From assembly GCA_900541415.1 (NCBI GenBank), contig UQJP01000010.1:1-64000 (forward strand): 64,000 nt of DNA. Reading direction: 5' to 3'. Below the pieces are notes generated by a model, which saw only the letters and a program-made list of their open reading frames with translations, made no database searches and was not told the origin of the DNA. Source of the stretch: an uncultured Odoribacter sp. GTDB lineage: Bacteria; Bacteroidota; Bacteroidia; Bacteroidales; Marinifilaceae. This document shows positions 54,162 to 62,682 of the stretch, piece by piece; within the stretch, counting starts at the first letter, position 1; the number at the start of each line of letters is the position of its first letter. The position numbers and the translations under genes were made by a program.

Positions 54162-55139
54162 TCAATTGGAATAACGCTCGGCAATTGCGTCAAAAACCCT
54201 CCAGAGCTCCTCTACCGTAGGAGCCTGGAGCATTTGTATCCTCAAATCCCGGAAATGAGGCAACCCCTTAAACATGGCTGCCATGTGCCGGCGCATATGT
54301 AAAAGCCCCCGCACTTCATCCAGCCAGTCCACCGAGAGGCGGATTTGCTCCTTGATAATCCCGATCTGTTCCTCCACGGTGATCTCCGGCAAAATCTCCC
54401 CGGTTTCAAAGTAATGCCTGATCTGCTTAAATATCCAGGGACGGCCAATCGTGGCACGCCCGATCATTACCCCATCCACACCATATTTATCAAAAGCCTC
54501 TTTGGCTTTTTCCAGCGAATTAATATCGCCATTTCCCAAAATCGGAATCGTAATACGGGGATTCTCCTTTACCCTCCGGATAGGTTCCCAATCGGCCTCC
54601 CCGGTATACATTTGTGCTCTGGTACGCCCGTGTATCGCCAATGCCTGCACTCCGGCATCCTGCAAACGTTCCGCAACATCCTCTATGATAATATGGTCGC
54701 TATCCCATCCCAGGCGGGTTTTCGCCGTAACCGGAATATTCACAGCTTTCACAATCTGCTTCGTCATCTCCACCATAAGGGGCACATCCTTCAGCATCCC
54801 CGCGCCTGCCCCCTTTTGAGCTACCCTTTTCACGGGACAACCGAAATTTATATCGATAAAATCCGGCTTCACTTCCTCCACAATCCTGGCAGCTTCCACC
54901 ATTGAATCGATATAACGTCCATAAATTTGTATCGTCACAGGCCGCTCGCTGTCGTCTATCGTCAGTTTTTTAAGCGACTTGTTCACAGAACGCACCAATG
55001 CATCCGCCGAAACAAATTCAGAATACAACCAATCGGCACCATATTCCTTACAAAACTTCCTGAACGGAGGATTGGTAACATCCTCCATGGGGGCGAGAAT
55101 CAATGGCCTATCTCCTACTTCCTTTCCTGCGACTTTCAT
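54162..55139 (-). CDS. dusB: tRNA-dihydrouridine synthase B
   Basis: A 325-residue FMN enzyme that reduces tRNA uridines. It has LAPMEDVTNPPFRKF, the catalytic Cys in INFGCPVKRVAQKGAGAGML, TAKTRLGWD, IHGRTRAQMYTG and GNGDI..VMIGRATIGRPW, which fit DusB closely. It is distinct from the Dus homolog at 12917. It ends 12 bases before the end of the neighbouring secreted protein, on the opposite strand. Confidence 0.92.
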   Translation of the reverse strand: MKVAGKEVGDRPLILAPMEDVTNPPFRKFCKEYGADWLYSEFVSADALVRSVNKSLKKLTIDDSERPVTIQIYGRYIDSMVEAARIVEEVKPDFIDINFGCPVKRVAQKGAGAGMLKDVPLMVEMTKQIVKAVNIPVTAKTRLGWDSDHIIIEDVAERLQDAGVQALAIHGRTRAQMYTGEADWEPIRRVKENPRITIPILGNGDINSLEKAKEAFDKYGVDGVMIGRATIGRPWIFKQIRHYFETGEILPEITVEEQIGIIKEQIRLSVDWLDEVRGLLHMRRHMAAMFKGLPHFRDLRIQMLQAPTVEELWRVFDAIAERYSN

Positions 55140-55299
55140 ATTTTTTCCAATTCAAAGGCAATCCGGCCCGTTATTCAAACGAAACCTAAATTATTCTAAT
55201 AAAACCGCCTTGTCCTGTTAATATTCAAATTATTACATAAATTTACGGCAAAAATAAAAGAAAGTATCCTGAATCTGAAATTTATAAATCGAAATACGA

Positions 55300-55833
55300 A
55301 TGCTACTGGCTAAAATTCTCCTTTTATTTCTTCCGCTTCTTCCTGCACACTCCAACTGGCTGCGCATAGAAACAGAACAGCACATTTCTTTTCTATTTCC
55401 TTACAAACCCGAAAGTTTACGGAAAACGATCAATGACATCCCTTCCTATATCTACCAAACCAAAAACCTGACTACGGTATTCGGAGTAGTGTGTTCCGAT
55501 TTCGGAGCCAAAGGAATCGAAATTAATAACGAAAACGTGCAACGCCTTTACCAGGAATTAAAAACAGGATCGCTTTCCATAGAATCCGCCTATTTAAAAG
55601 CGGAGAGAACAATCCCCTACGACAATATCATTATTAAGGAAATAGAATACTCCACCTTTAAAGATAACCATGAAATGACCTATTTCAAACGTTTTATCTT
55701 CAGAGATAATTATGTGTATCAAATCACGATAGGCGGACTCACCCGATTCCTCAACGAAATAGAAGCAGAAAGGGAAGTTTTTTTCAACTCAATTTCATTT
55801 CCGTCTCCCAAACCTGCCGAAACAACAAAATAA
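55300..55833 (+). CDS. Secreted hypothetical protein upstream of the sigma factor
   Basis: A 177-residue product with a signal peptide (ending near PAHS). The mature part is mixed alpha/beta with TEQHISFLFPYKPESLRK and TYFKRFIFRDNYVYQITIGG. I do not recognise it; the overall shape recalls small periplasmic PsbP/DUF1795-type domains, but this is weak. It lies 60 bases before the ECF sigma gene and may be a separate transcript. Confidence 0.6.
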   Translation: MLLAKILLLFLPLLPAHSNWLRIETEQHISFLFPYKPESLRKTINDIPSYIYQTKNLTTVFGVVCSDFGAKGIEINNENVQRLYQELKTGSLSIESAYLKAERTIPYDNIIIKEIEYSTFKDNHEMTYFKRFIFRDNYVYQITIGGLTRFLNEIEAEREVFFNSISFPSPKPAETTK

Positions 55834-55893
55834 AATAACAGATCTTAGCTTTCCCTGTAACTTTTCTGTACATTCATCCGTCACAGCAACGAA

Positions 55894-56379
55894 ATGAATA
55901 GACAAGAATATAATCAATGCGCTGAAAATTTCTCTGACGCGGTGTTTCGTTTTCTTCTGAAATCCTGCCACAACAAGGCGTTAGCGGAAGACCTCGTGCA
56001 AGACAGCTATCTGATTCTTTGGGAAAATGTAAATACGATCGCTTACGACAAGGCAAAAGCTTTTCTGTTCACGACCGCCTATCGTAAAATGATCGACACA
56101 TTCCGCCGTGAAAAAAAGAATGCAGATATAGAAACAGTTTGTCCGGCGGACTACACCACGGATGAACAATTTTCAGATATAGGGGAAATCCTTGAAATGG
56201 CATTGAATAAACTTCCACAGATACAAAAAACAGTCGTTTTACTCAGAGATTACGAAAACTATTCTTACAAAGAAATTGCAGACATCACTTCCCTGAACGA
56301 AACTCAGGTAAAAGTATACATTTTCAGGGCACGCCATTTTATGAAAGAATTCATCAAGAAACCAGAAATCGTGATTTAA
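55894..56379 (+). CDS. ECF-type RNA polymerase sigma factor
   Basis: A 161-residue sigma-70 family protein with region 2 (CHNKALAEDLVQDSYLILWENV) and region 4 (LPQIQKTVVLLRDYENYSYKEIADITSLNETQVKVYIFRARHF). No region 3, as expected for ECF factors. It directs RNA polymerase to a specific set of promoters. It is followed by an anti-sigma-like membrane protein and an outer membrane beta-barrel, so the three probably form an envelope-sensing unit. Confidence 0.88.
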   Translation: MNRQEYNQCAENFSDAVFRFLLKSCHNKALAEDLVQDSYLILWENVNTIAYDKAKAFLFTTAYRKMIDTFRREKKNADIETVCPADYTTDEQFSDIGEILEMALNKLPQIQKTVVLLRDYENYSYKEIADITSLNETQVKVYIFRARHFMKEFIKKPEIVI

Positions 56380-56419
56380 ACTAATTTATTAAAACAAACA
56401 TTATAAAATTCTGAACAAA

Positions 56420-57361
56420 ATGAAAATAACACGTGACAATTATGAAATATATTTCATCGATTATCTGGATGGAACACTTCCACCGGAACTTATCGATGAA
56501 TTGAAAGCATTTCTGCTTGTCAATCGTGACCTTGAAGACCAGCTTCAGTCAGTAGAAAATTGCCGGCTTCCCATTCCTTTGGAACATTTCCCAGACAAGG
56601 AATCCCTGAAAAAAGACATTGTCCACGAATGTCCCGATTATTATGCGATTGCAGCTGCGGAAAACACACTAACCGAGAACGACCGGAAAACACTTAGAAT
56701 GCGGAAAGACACGGCTGTATTTCAGGCATTGACCCAAACCTACCGGAAATTAAAACTTCGTCCGGATTTAAGCATACAGTTCGAGCAAAAAGCGCGCCTT
56801 TACCGAAAAAACACCCGTCAGCTATTTTTCCGGACAGCAGGGATTGCTGCCGGATTGCTGCTTCTGCTGGGTATCGGTATCCCCCTGCTGCAAAACAGGC
56901 AACATACTCCCGCACCTTCCTATTCGTTTGTTCTTCTTCAGCCGGAAGATGTCAATTTCCCGGCAATGCCTCCCGTTGCTCCGGTCCAAGAGTCCGGACG
57001 GAAAACCGCAGCCTCCCTGCACTCCAAACAATCGCCCATCGTGGAACAGGTGAAAACGGAAAGTAAAACCAATTTACCGGACAGGCAAATCTCTTCACTT
57101 CCCGTTATACCACCTGTTTTCGCCCGGGTAGAAAACGATCTGCCGGAAAATCCGATAGAACTGGCAAGCAAGCATCCCTCCACGGATGAAATCTTCCTCA
57201 CCTCGAATGCCCGGGTTTGGAAAGAATCCGGAGAAGGTTTCCTTGCCGATAACATTATAGGCAGTGCTTATGCCACCGGGAAAAACCTGGCAGAGAAAAT
57301 AAAAGAAAAAATCGCAGAAAAGCGTAGTAACAAATCCATCCCTGAGTACGTCATAGAGTAA
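56420..57361 (+). CDS. Putative anti-sigma factor with one membrane helix
   Basis: A 313-residue product with a cytosolic N-terminal half (MKITRDNYEIYFIDYLDGTLPPELIDELKAF-type helices) of the sort that binds sigma factors in this phylum, a single membrane helix (residues 138-160, FRTAGIAAGLLLLLGIGIPLL) and a disordered periplasmic half rich in Pro/Lys/Ser. It starts 40 bases after the ECF sigma gene. It has no zinc-binding ZAS motif, so the anti-sigma role is inferred from position and topology. Confidence 0.62.
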   Translation: MKITRDNYEIYFIDYLDGTLPPELIDELKAFLLVNRDLEDQLQSVENCRLPIPLEHFPDKESLKKDIVHECPDYYAIAAAENTLTENDRKTLRMRKDTAVFQALTQTYRKLKLRPDLSIQFEQKARLYRKNTRQLFFRTAGIAAGLLLLLGIGIPLLQNRQHTPAPSYSFVLLQPEDVNFPAMPPVAPVQESGRKTAASLHSKQSPIVEQVKTESKTNLPDRQISSLPVIPPVFARVENDLPENPIELASKHPSTDEIFLTSNARVWKESGEGFLADNIIGSAYATGKNLAEKIKEKIAEKRSNKSIPEYVIE

Positions 57362-57387
57362 AATAGAAACAAATAAATATAAAAACT

Positions 57388-58317
57388 ATGAAAATCCTTA
57401 CCCTCACTTTATGCTTACTAATAACCCTCTGCGGGTATTCACAGCAATACGATTCGTGGCAAAAAAGGGATACCACCCAAAAACAAAAGCAGCAAAAAAC
57501 ACTGAAAGACTCCCTGCCGGGTGACAGCGAAATGAAAATAAAACAGGTCGAGCCGGGCACCCCGCCCCAACGCCCGCCCCTCCGGCAGATTGAACCGACC
57601 AATACCATAGAAAGCGTTGAACTGCTTGCTCCGTTTGCAGAGCTAATTCCTTATAAAACAAAAGGCTTTAAACAAGGGAAATCCCCGAACACTCCGGCCA
57701 GAAGCCGTTTTAAAGGACACTGGACAGGCTTCTATTACGGCTTTGTAAATGCTTCCGGAACTCCCGATTTTATGGATTTAGACTGGGCTGGATCGTTCAA
57801 TATGCAATTCAATTTCGTAAAACACAGCATCAACCTTTCTCCCCGGAACAACATGGGATTAGTGGTCGGATTAGGCTTCGATTACCAACGGATGAAATTT
57901 GCCGATAAAAACCTGACGGTGACCACAGAACAAGGACATCTTGTTCCACTATCGTTAGACGCGTTAGGCATCAATAATGTGAAAAGAAGCACATTCAAAA
58001 CGTTATATTTAAGTATTCCTTTACTTTATGAAGTGCAATTCCCTGCCAGATACAGAAAAAATCTATACGTTTCCGCAGGATTTGTCGGGGGAATCCGGAT
58101 GCACTCCAAAACGAAAGTAGTTTACAGAGACCACGGAAAACAGAAAAGAAAAGAAAAAGACAGCTTCAATATGATTCCCTTTAAAGCGGATGTCACCGGG
58201 CGGATCGGTTACCGGGACATAAGCGTATGGGGCAGTTACACCCTGACCAATATGTTTAAAGGCGGACATGGCCCGGAAATCCACCCCTATACGGTGGGAC
58301 TCGGATTCACATTCTAA
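57388..58317 (+). CDS. Outer membrane beta-barrel protein (PorT-like)
   Basis: A 309-residue product with a signal peptide ending at GYSQ, a polar N-terminal segment, then a porin-like barrel of alternating strands (FYYGFVNASGTPDFMDLDW, MGLVVGLGFDYQRMKF, NLYVSAGFVGGIRMHS) ending in YTVGLGFTF with a terminal Phe. It fits the outer-membrane beta-barrel/PorT group. It is the third gene of the sigma cassette and a candidate target or sensor. Confidence 0.78.
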   Translation: MKILTLTLCLLITLCGYSQQYDSWQKRDTTQKQKQQKTLKDSLPGDSEMKIKQVEPGTPPQRPPLRQIEPTNTIESVELLAPFAELIPYKTKGFKQGKSPNTPARSRFKGHWTGFYYGFVNASGTPDFMDLDWAGSFNMQFNFVKHSINLSPRNNMGLVVGLGFDYQRMKFADKNLTVTTEQGHLVPLSLDALGINNVKRSTFKTLYLSIPLLYEVQFPARYRKNLYVSAGFVGGIRMHSKTKVVYRDHGKQKRKEKDSFNMIPFKADVTGRIGYRDISVWGSYTLTNMFKGGHGPEIHPYTVGLGFTF

Positions 58318-58330
58318 CCTTATCGAAAAT

Positions 58331-58366
58331 AAAAAATAAAGCCGGGAAAATCCCGGCTTATTTTTT
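58331..58366. terminator. Bidirectional terminator between the barrel gene and the aromatic operon
   Basis: GCCGGGA and TCCCGGC with loop AAA and flanking A and T runs on both sides (AAAAAATAAA ... TTATTTTTT). It can end transcripts from either strand. Confidence 0.88.
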
Positions 58367-58373
58367 ATACTGT

Positions 58374-59468
58374 TTAATCATTCATAATCTTTGTCTGGCG
58401 GTCGATAGAAGCCTGGTGGATTGCTTTAAACACTTTTTCCAGGAACTCGCTATCCAACCCTCTTTCCTCTCCCTTCACAAACACTTTTGCCAGAATCTTA
58501 TCCCAACGGTTAGGCTGGAGAATAGTGATATTATTCTCTTTCTTATAACGTCCGATCTCATCGGCCACTTTCATACGGTCAGACAGCAAATCCAGCAACT
58601 CTCCGTCGATTTCATCGATACGGGCACGCAGTTCATCGATGTTCTCCTTGTATTCCAGATTTTCCGAATCCACATTCCGGATCACCAGCTGGGAAAGGAT
58701 TTCATGCAATGAAGTAGGGGTAACCTGCTGTGCGGCATCACTAAGCGCAATTTCAGGACAAATATGCGATTCAATAATCAATCCGTCGAATCCCAAATCC
58801 ATCGCCTGTTGGGAAATTTCATGGATATACTCACGTTTACCGGAAATATGGCTCGGGTCACATATCATCAGCATCTCAGGAAAACGGCGTTTAATCTCGA
58901 TAGGCAACTGCCACTGCGGAGTGTTACGGTATTTATGCTTTCCGTAGGTAGAGAATCCCCGGTGAATTACCCCGATCTTTTTCAGTCCTGCCATATTCAA
59001 CCGTTCCAAAGCACCGATCCACAATTCCACATCGGGATTTACCGGATTTTTCACCAACACGGGAATGTCCGTGCCTTTCAAAGCATCGGCAATCTCCTGC
59101 ATAGCAAAAGGATTGGCCGTCGTACGGGCTCCGATCCACAACATATCCACTCCGGCTTTCAACGCTTCATAAACATGCTTTACATTGGCCACCTCCGTAG
59201 AAACTTTCATCCCCAGCTCCTTCTGCACCCGCTGCATCCAATGTAACCCGTCGGAACCTACACCTTCAAAAGACCCCGGACGGGTACGCGGTTTCCAGAT
59301 TCCGGCACGTAACACCTCTACGCCCGCTTCTTTCAGGGCTTTTGCCGTTTCAAAAACTTGTTGTTCACTTTCAGCACTACACGGTCCGGCAATAATCACC
59401 GGTTTTTTCATGTCGGAGAACAATCCCCATTCGCTCGCTTTGATTAAATCCAATTTTGTCGTTGTCAT
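58374..59468 (-). CDS. DAHP synthase fused to chorismate mutase
   Basis: A bifunctional enzyme of aromatic amino acid synthesis. The 364-residue product has an N-terminal type I-beta DAHP synthase (about residues 1-265; IIAGPCSAESEQQVFETA, KPRTRPGSFEG, KNPVNPDVELWIGALERL, ICDPSHISGK) and a C-terminal AroQ chorismate mutase (about 275-355; DELRARIDEIDGELLDLLSDRM, KVADEIGRYKKENN). The first makes DAHP from PEP and erythrose 4-phosphate; the second turns chorismate to prephenate. The fusion and the order after tyrA are typical of Bacteroidota. It is the last gene of the operon pheA-aminotransferase-tyrA-this gene. Confidence 0.95.
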   Translation of the reverse strand: MTTTKLDLIKASEWGLFSDMKKPVIIAGPCSAESEQQVFETAKALKEAGVEVLRAGIWKPRTRPGSFEGVGSDGLHWMQRVQKELGMKVSTEVANVKHVYEALKAGVDMLWIGARTTANPFAMQEIADALKGTDIPVLVKNPVNPDVELWIGALERLNMAGLKKIGVIHRGFSTYGKHKYRNTPQWQLPIEIKRRFPEMLMICDPSHISGKREYIHEISQQAMDLGFDGLIIESHICPEIALSDAAQQVTPTSLHEILSQLVIRNVDSENLEYKENIDELRARIDEIDGELLDLLSDRMKVADEIGRYKKENNITILQPNRWDKILAKVFVKGEERGLDSEFLEKVFKAIHQASIDRQTKIMND

Positions 59469-59501
59469 ATGATTTTATATTGAAATTATTTACACTTAAA
59501 A

Positions 59502-60344
59502 TTATCTGATAATACGTTTAATCTTATTCGCCTTATGGATGAGGTCTTTCACGCCTTCCTCATCGTAATCGGCAATATGCTTCTTAAACTCCTGCAATTT
59601 TTCGATATAAGTATCGAGCACCGTCAGCACATTTTCTTTATTATGGGAGAAAATAGGCGCCCACATATCGGCATTACTCTTTGCTAAACGCACCGTGGAA
59701 GAAAAACCGCCCGATGCCAGGTCGAAAATATTTTTCTCATTTTTCTCTTTCTCCAGCACCGTCAGGGCAAGGGCAAAAGAAGTGATATGGGAAATGTGCG
59801 ACACATAAGCCGTATGCACGTCATGATGGGCGGCACGCATAAAAATAATACGCATATTCAAACAGTCGTACATACTTTTAACCAGCTCCACCGCCCGGTT
59901 ATCAGAATCCTCCGCATTACAGATGATTCCGGCACGCCCGTCGAACAACCCCGGCAGGGCCGCCCAGGGGCCGGAGTACTCCGTACCCGCCATAGGGTGT
60001 GCCGCTACGAAATTTTTACGGTTCGGGTGATAGTGCACGATTTCGTTTATTTTCTCTTTAGCGGAACAAACATCCGTCACCACCTGGTGATCGTTCACCC
60101 TGTCTAAAATATCGGGGATCATCCGGATAGCCGCACTTACCGGAACTGCCACCACAATAATGTCACTGGTGGCCACACATTCCTCGTACGTCACCACATC
60201 GTCCACCAATCCGATTTCTTTGGCAGCAGCAGCATGTAAAGCATCCGCTTCCACTCCGACCACCCGGTCGGCAAATCCCCGCTTTTTCAAGTCGATAGCC
60301 ATTGACCCGCCGATCAATCCTATCCCGATTATTCCTACTTGCAT
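59502..60344 (-). CDS. tyrA: Prephenate dehydrogenase
   Basis: Oxidises prephenate to 4-hydroxyphenylpyruvate on the way to Tyr. The 280-residue product starts with the NAD-binding MQVGIIGIGLIGGSMAIDL (GxGxxG), then AAHPMAGTEYSGPWAALPGLFDGR, and the conserved HDVHTAYVSHISHI. It lacks an ACT domain, so Tyr feedback may act elsewhere. It lies between the aminotransferase and DAHP synthase genes. Confidence 0.93.
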   Translation of the reverse strand: MQVGIIGIGLIGGSMAIDLKKRGFADRVVGVEADALHAAAAKEIGLVDDVVTYEECVATSDIIVVAVPVSAAIRMIPDILDRVNDHQVVTDVCSAKEKINEIVHYHPNRKNFVAAHPMAGTEYSGPWAALPGLFDGRAGIICNAEDSDNRAVELVKSMYDCLNMRIIFMRAAHHDVHTAYVSHISHITSFALALTVLEKEKNEKNIFDLASGGFSSTVRLAKSNADMWAPIFSHNKENVLTVLDTYIEKLQEFKKHIADYDEEGVKDLIHKANKIKRIIR

Positions 60345-60397
60345 GATATTATAATATTTTCTGATTTAACATCTATTCTCCGGGCCAGCCTTCCAAC

Positions 60398-61570
60398 TTA
60401 ATGCCCTGCACTCAGGCTCACCCTGATTCTTTCTTTCGCCTCCTGCAAAACTTCCTGTGTGGCACAAAGGGAAATGCGTACATACTGGTTACCATTGCTA
60501 CCGAAAATAAAACCCGGTGTAATAAATACCCTGGCATGCTGCAAAATAAAGTCAGCCAGCTTCTCTCCGTTTTCCCAGGAAGAATCCACTTTCCCCCATA
60601 AAAACATTCCGCCGCTGTTCTTGTCGTACTTCACATGCATCAAATCGAATATCTCACCCGCCAGCACCTGACGTTTTTTATACTCCGCATTCAACTGTGT
60701 ATACCATTCCTCTTCATGTTCCAGCGCTTTGGCGGCAGCAAGCTGTAAAGGCTTGAACATGCCGGAATCCATATTGCTTTTCACTTTCAACACATTGGCA
60801 ACCACTTCCGGCTCTCCGGCAATCATACCAATCCTCCAGCCGGACATATTATGAGCTTTACTCAGGGAATTCAATTCCACGCAACACTCTTTCGCCCGGT
60901 CTACACTCAAAATACTCAAACGCTCGTCGTTTAAAATGAAACTATATGGATTATCATTACAAATCATGATCCCGTGCTTCAATCCGAATTCAACCAAACG
61001 GCGATACAAATCCATTGTTGCCCGCGCCCCGGTGGGCATATTCGGATAATTCGTCCACATAATCTTCACCCCGTCCAAATCCATTTTTTCCAATTGTTCG
61101 AAATCGGGCATCCAGCCCCGGTCTTCCTTCAGGTCATAAGAAATGATTTCTGCTTCCACCAGCTTTGAAGCGGAAGAATAGGTAGGATACCCCGGATTAG
61201 GAACAAGCACTTTATCGCCCTTATTTAAAAAAGCCAGAGACAACAGTAAAATCCCCTCTTTTGATCCTGCCAACGGCTGAATTTCTTTATCAGGATCCAA
61301 CTCCACGTGATAAAATCGTTTATACCAGGCAGCAAAGCCGTCACGCATCTCCTTAATCCCCTTATAACTTTGATAAGCATGATTCTTCGGATTTTGTGCT
61401 TCGCTCACTAAAGTGGAAATAGCATCCTTCGGCGGCATTCGGTCGGGAGCACCCACCCCCAGGCTGATCACATTCAGTCCCTGACGGTTCATCTGGTCGA
61501 TTTCCTGTAATTTCTTTGAAAAATAGTATTCACTGACACTATTGGTTCGTTCTGCCGGTTTAATAATCAT
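60398..61570 (-). CDS. Aromatic operon aminotransferase
   Basis: A 390-residue class I/II PLP enzyme with SLGVGAPDRMPP, NYPNMPTGARATM, the Asn/Tyr NDNPYSFIL segment and the PLP Lys in LNSLSKAHNMSGWRIG. Its place between pheA and tyrA points to transamination of phenylpyruvate and 4-hydroxyphenylpyruvate, the last step of Phe and Tyr synthesis. Related Bacteroidota genes are annotated as LL-diaminopimelate or aspartate aminotransferase, so specificity is not certain. Confidence 0.87.
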   Translation of the reverse strand: MIIKPAERTNSVSEYYFSKKLQEIDQMNRQGLNVISLGVGAPDRMPPKDAISTLVSEAQNPKNHAYQSYKGIKEMRDGFAAWYKRFYHVELDPDKEIQPLAGSKEGILLLSLAFLNKGDKVLVPNPGYPTYSSASKLVEAEIISYDLKEDRGWMPDFEQLEKMDLDGVKIMWTNYPNMPTGARATMDLYRRLVEFGLKHGIMICNDNPYSFILNDERLSILSVDRAKECCVELNSLSKAHNMSGWRIGMIAGEPEVVANVLKVKSNMDSGMFKPLQLAAAKALEHEEEWYTQLNAEYKKRQVLAGEIFDLMHVKYDKNSGGMFLWGKVDSSWENGEKLADFILQHARVFITPGFIFGSNGNQYVRISLCATQEVLQEAKERIRVSLSAGH

Positions 61571-61605
61571 ATCTTTAATTTTGAATTATATTCGTTAGCC
61601 CTCTT

Positions 61606-62433
61606 TCATTGAGAAACACTAAAACTTTTATATTCTCCCATTTCAGTCATATCCTCCACCAACGGATGAACGGCGGCGATTGCTTCCCGATAACGTTCGT
61701 AATGATCGAACTTCAAATCCACATAGAAAAAATATTGCCATTCTTTGCCCGGAATAGGCAGCGACTGTATTTTGGTCAAATTTAAATCGTAGAAAGAGAA
61801 AATAGACAACACTTGTGACAAGCGTCCGGTTTTATGAGGTAAGGTGAAGCAGATAGAAGCCTTATCGATGTCCTTTTCATTCACCTGAATATGCTCGTCA
61901 AGGATCAGGAAACGGGTGTAATTCTGTTTATGGGTCTCGATTTCCCGCTGTAAAATCTCCAGCCCGAACAACTCTGCGGCCAATGAAGAAGCAATCGCCC
62001 CGGTCTTCATCTGATGTGTGACAGCAATATCGGCGGCACTCTTAGCCGTATCCTCCGACTCCACCAGGCGAATGTGCGGATATTGTTTGAAAAATTCCCG
62101 GGTCTGTGCAATGGCCATATAATGGGAATGAACTTCAGTAATATCCTCTATCCGCTGGCCGGGCAATGCCATTAAATTTTGTTGGATGCGGATGAACACT
62201 TCCCCCTTGATTTTTCTGCCGTATTTCCGCAACAGGGAGTAGTTCGGCAATAATCCGCCCGCCACCGTATTCTCGATCGCCATAATGGCACCGTCGGCCT
62301 GCCCTGCGTTCAGATTGGTAAACAAATCTTCAAAATTCAGGCATTCACATACGTCAATTTCATTACCGTAAAACAACCGGGCTGCCTGTTCGTGAAAACA
62401 TCCGTGTACCCCTTGAATCGCAATCTTTGTCAT
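61606..62433 (-). CDS. pheA: Prephenate dehydratase
   Basis: Converts prephenate to phenylpyruvate. From ATG at 62433 the product is 275 residues (7 residues more are open upstream at 62454, next to the terminator, so I do not use them). The catalytic TRF motif is at residues 173-175 (NYTRFLIL). A C-terminal ACT domain follows (about 192-270). The two Phe-binding motifs of this domain are altered: GALV-type is KTGRLSQVL (201-209) and ESRP is QSLP (223-226). No chorismate mutase is fused here; it is on the DAHP synthase. It is the first gene of the operon, right behind the tandem attenuators. Confidence 0.95.
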   Translation of the reverse strand: MTKIAIQGVHGCFHEQAARLFYGNEIDVCECLNFEDLFTNLNAGQADGAIMAIENTVAGGLLPNYSLLRKYGRKIKGEVFIRIQQNLMALPGQRIEDITEVHSHYMAIAQTREFFKQYPHIRLVESEDTAKSAADIAVTHQMKTGAIASSLAAELFGLEILQREIETHKQNYTRFLILDEHIQVNEKDIDKASICFTLPHKTGRLSQVLSIFSFYDLNLTKIQSLPIPGKEWQYFFYVDLKFDHYERYREAIAAVHPLVEDMTEMGEYKSFSVSQ

Positions 62434-62456
62434 TTTTTTATTATTTAATTTCAATT

Positions 62457-62484
62457 AAAAAACCCCGGTACTCTCACCGGGGTT
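62457..62484 (-). terminator. Attenuator terminator 2 (next to pheA)
   Basis: On the minus strand AACCCCGGT, loop GAGAGT, ACCGGGGTT, then TTTT. The perfect 9-pair stem starts 15 bases after the leader 2 stop and ends 23 bases before the pheA ATG, which strongly suggests regulated termination rather than an end-of-transcript signal. Confidence 0.92.
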
Positions 62485-62499
62485 CACTATATCAGTCTA

Positions 62500-62598
62500 T
62501 CAGATTTCAGGACAAAATATACAGCCTCCGGCTACTCTCTGCACGTAAAAGTAGAAGTAAAAATAAAACCAGTTGCTAAATCGAAAAAAGTTTTCCAT
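62500..62598 (-). CDS. Aromatic leader peptide 2
   Basis: ATG at 62598 to TGA at 62502-62500, 32 residues. Residues 1-18 are MENFFRFSNWFYFYFYFY: Phe at 4, 5, 7, 11, 13, 15 and 17, Tyr at 12, 14, 16 and 18, Trp at 10. The rest (VQRVAGGCIFCPEI) overlaps the candidate antiterminator CCGGAGG (62531-62525), which can pair with CCCCGG of terminator 2. A ribosome stalled for lack of Phe-tRNA or Tyr-tRNA would leave this segment free. It shares CAGAGAGTA after the aromatic run with leader 1, but one extra base puts the equivalent stop TAG out of frame. Confidence 0.85.
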   Translation of the reverse strand: MENFFRFSNWFYFYFYFYVQRVAGGCIFCPEI

Positions 62599-62614
62599 AT
62601 CTGTCCGTTATCAT

Positions 62615-62639
62615 AAAAAAAGCCCTGAAAAATCAGGGC
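62615..62639 (-). terminator. Attenuator terminator 1
   Basis: On the minus strand GCCCTGA, loop TTTT, TCAGGGC, then seven T residues. It lies 43 bases after the leader 1 stop and 17 bases before the leader 2 start. Confidence 0.92.
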
Positions 62640-62682
62640 CTCATTATATTTTACATTAAAAAATTGTCATAAAAAAGCCCCG

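Noticed and set aside
62656..62670. A third mini-ORF (MTIF) between leader 1 and terminator 1
   Set aside because: Only four codons, no aromatic run, and within the spacer; likely chance.
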